From the NCBI GenBank assembly GCA_029557025.1, contig JAKPRU010000668.1, forward strand, positions 1-7,415: a stretch of DNA of 7,415 bases, given 5' to 3'. Numbering within the stretch: position 1 is the stretch's first letter; every line of letters starts with the position of its first letter. The translations under genes were made by a program, and so were the position numbers. The notes beneath the pieces are model-generated. The model had not been told where the DNA came from. It did not search any database and worked only from the letters and a program-made list of their open reading frames with translations. Positions 6,027-7,415 of the stretch are shown here, one piece after another. Origin of the DNA: Candidatus Omnitrophota bacterium. GTDB lineage: Bacteria; Hinthialibacterota; Hinthialibacteria; Hinthialibacterales; JAKPRU01.

Positions 6027-7415
6027 TCAATATTGTTTCCACGACCTGACCGATGTCTCCGGTTGTGCATTACCCGGTTTCAAGGTTCGCGGATTCGGGA
6101 ACAGGAACACACCCCCGGGGCCATACAGCACGAGATTCGCGCCGTGATTGGCGGTCAGCATCCCTTCCGCGCCCGCCAGCCGGTAGTCATGTATAACGTA
6201 GACATCCACCTGATCTCCCTCCAACGCCAGGAACATTGCGGACGGTTCGGGCCAGATTCCATCATACAACGCCCCGCCGATCATAACAACTCCCCGGCAG
6301 AAGTGTACGTAATTCACGTCGCCCCAGCCACCCTGTAAAACCGACTCGTATCGGAGGCCCGCAGGGTTCGCCGGATCCAAAAGAACCAGACTGATTTTTC
6401 GCGGATGGATATAATCCCACTCCTCCCGAGGCAGCAGCCCGATACGGTTCTCCCAGGCAAACGCCGCCGTCCGAACCGGCACAAGCGAGGTCAACGCGTC
6501 CGCATCGAATGTGTAGACTACCGGTCGGGTAGTCGTTGCCCATTTGGAGAACCCCCCGTGCATGTCGGTCATCATGATCCGGGCCAATTCCATGAGCAGG
6601 CTATTTGAGGCCGCTGCCAGAGCTTGTTTGTAGCTTTCTTCCAGGGCCAACTCAATCCCCTCGTAGGTAGCCGAGAGTGTCCCTGTCCATTCGACGGCGG
6701 CGGCAGCGAATTTGGCGGCCTCAAATGTAACTTGCCACCGGGCGATGACATCGCCGCTTACTGCGCGATCCCACACATTGATGAACTCAATATAGCTGGG
6801 ATAGTCCTTCAGGGCGCTGTAAACGAAATCCTGGAACAGATTATCCATTTTCTGCCCGAACGTCCAGCGGTAATCGATATGATGGCTAATGAACTCGTAG
6901 AGCGCATCGGCCATCGGTATGTCCAGGTTAATCTCCCCCCAAGCCTCCTGCAACACGTTTGCCGTCGCATCACGTAACGCCTTTTCGATATAGACAACGT
7001 TGTTTTTACCCTCATCCCAATAGGTTTTGATTTGGGTTTCCGCCAGCCCCACTTGTTCTTTAAGGACACGCAGAAAGTCTCCTGCTTTCGCAAGATCGTT
7101 TTCCGTGATGCCGAACGCATCGTCGAGATTGAGATACAGCCGGTACTTCAGGCAGGCTTCATGCACGCTGAGATCGGCATCCAGGCCGGATGCTTCCAGG
7201 TGCGCCACGATCGAATCGCTGATCGCCAGGGAGATCGGCTCGCGGACCGGCAATGTCTTGCTGAACTCCTCGATCCGGGAGGCCAGGTCTCCGGTGAAGG
7301 ATACAATGTCCAGAAAGGGTTCAATCGTGTTGACCACCGCCTCCGCCAACTGTTCCTGCAATTCCCGGACTGCCTGTGCCAGCGCGTTTTCGTAGTTCAG
7401 ATAATCCCGGTTGCC
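6027..7415 (-). CDS. Unrecognised protein, C-terminal 462 codons (5' end outside the window)
   Basis: The frame stays open to the right edge of the window, reading GNRDYLNYENALAQAVRELQ before the first apparent internal start (TTG at 7361), so the true start is outside. I do not recognise a family. Visible residues 1 to about 290 look almost wholly alpha-helical, rich in Ala, Leu, Glu and Asp, with spaced aromatic residues and no transmembrane run. This suggests a long helical bundle or scaffold. From about residue 298 (VVYTFDADAL) to 450 the protein changes to a compact beta-rich domain with strands KISLVLLDP, GDVNYVHFCRGVVMIGGALYDG, AMFLALEGDQVDVYVIHDYRL and ANLVLYGPGGVFLFPNP, ending in a short polar tail. 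Alternating hydrophobic strands and Gly/Pro turns support a beta-sandwich or jelly-roll type fold, but no catalytic motif is evident. It converges with the sugar-binding lipoprotein and has no obvious functional link to it. Coding status is firm from length and composition; function is unknown. Confidence 0.75.
   Translation of the reverse strand, partial: GNRDYLNYENALAQAVRELQEQLAEAVVNTIEPFLDIVSFTGDLASRIEEFSKTLPVREPISLAISDSIVAHLEASGLDADLSVHEACLKYRLYLNLDDAFGITENDLAKAGDFLRVLKEQVGLAETQIKTYWDEGKNNVVYIEKALRDATANVLQEAWGEINLDIPMADALYEFISHHIDYRWTFGQKMDNLFQDFVYSALKDYPSYIEFINVWDRAVSGDVIARWQVTFEAAKFAAAAVEWTGTLSATYEGIELALEESYKQALAAASNSLLMELARIMMTDMHGGFSKWATTTRPVVYTFDADALTSLVPVRTAAFAWENRIGLLPREEWDYIHPRKISLVLLDPANPAGLRYESVLQGGWGDVNYVHFCRGVVMIGGALYDGIWPEPSAMFLALEGDQVDVYVIHDYRLAGAEGMLTANHGANLVLYGPGGVFLFPNPRTLKPGNAQPETSVRSWKQY

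Overview
The window is a carbohydrate-handling neighbourhood from a free-living heterotrophic bacterium, probably with two membranes. It encodes a Tat-exported enzyme, a sugar-binding lipoprotein and a large Thr/Pro-linker surface protein. The gaps between genes carry widely dispersed palindromic repeats. This mix is typical of uncultured, medium-GC lineages such as Planctomycetes and allied groups (Hydrogenedentes, Sumerlaeota or Poribacteria-like). That placement is only a weak inference, because no marker gene is present.

Layout. (1) Positions 1-1784, plus strand: the 3' end of a large secreted protein, made of a Thr/Pro/Val/Glu repeat linker followed by four tandem PPC-like beta-sandwich domains. 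The reading frame breaks by one base near 523-530. The gene ends at a good hairpin terminator (about 1809-1850). (2) Positions 1785-2093: no gene, but three unrelated dispersed palindromes side by side. (3) Positions 2094-4834, minus strand, read right to left: a protein resembling the N-terminal beta-sandwich of a large glycosidase-like family but lacking a catalytic barrel; a Tat-signal TIM-barrel enzyme of the sugar isomerase/epimerase type; and a ThuA-family protein. The last two are 23 bp apart and look like an operon. The first is separated from them by 168 bp holding two more hairpin repeats. (4) Positions 4951-5934, plus strand: a type-1 periplasmic sugar-binding lipoprotein of the RhaS/LsrB group, divergent from the set above, with no transporter permease or ATPase in view. 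(5) Positions 6027-7415, minus strand: the C-terminal 462 codons of a larger protein that I do not recognise, convergent with the binding protein.

How they may work together: the binding lipoprotein would capture a sugar outside the inner membrane. The exported TIM-barrel enzyme could isomerise, epimerise or eliminate on a free sugar or oxidised glycoside, and the cytoplasmic ThuA-family protein would act on the imported product. ThuA and exported isomerase-like proteins commonly sit together in sugar-oxidation (3-keto-glycoside) loci, but the oxidoreductase such a pathway needs is not in the window, so this is inference. I see no defence system, mobile-element transposase, CRISPR array, tRNA or rRNA. 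The most notable items are the frame break in the PPC protein, the catalytic-domain-less glycosidase-like protein ending against repeats, the exported isomerase, and the near-LsrB binding pocket of the orphan lipoprotein.
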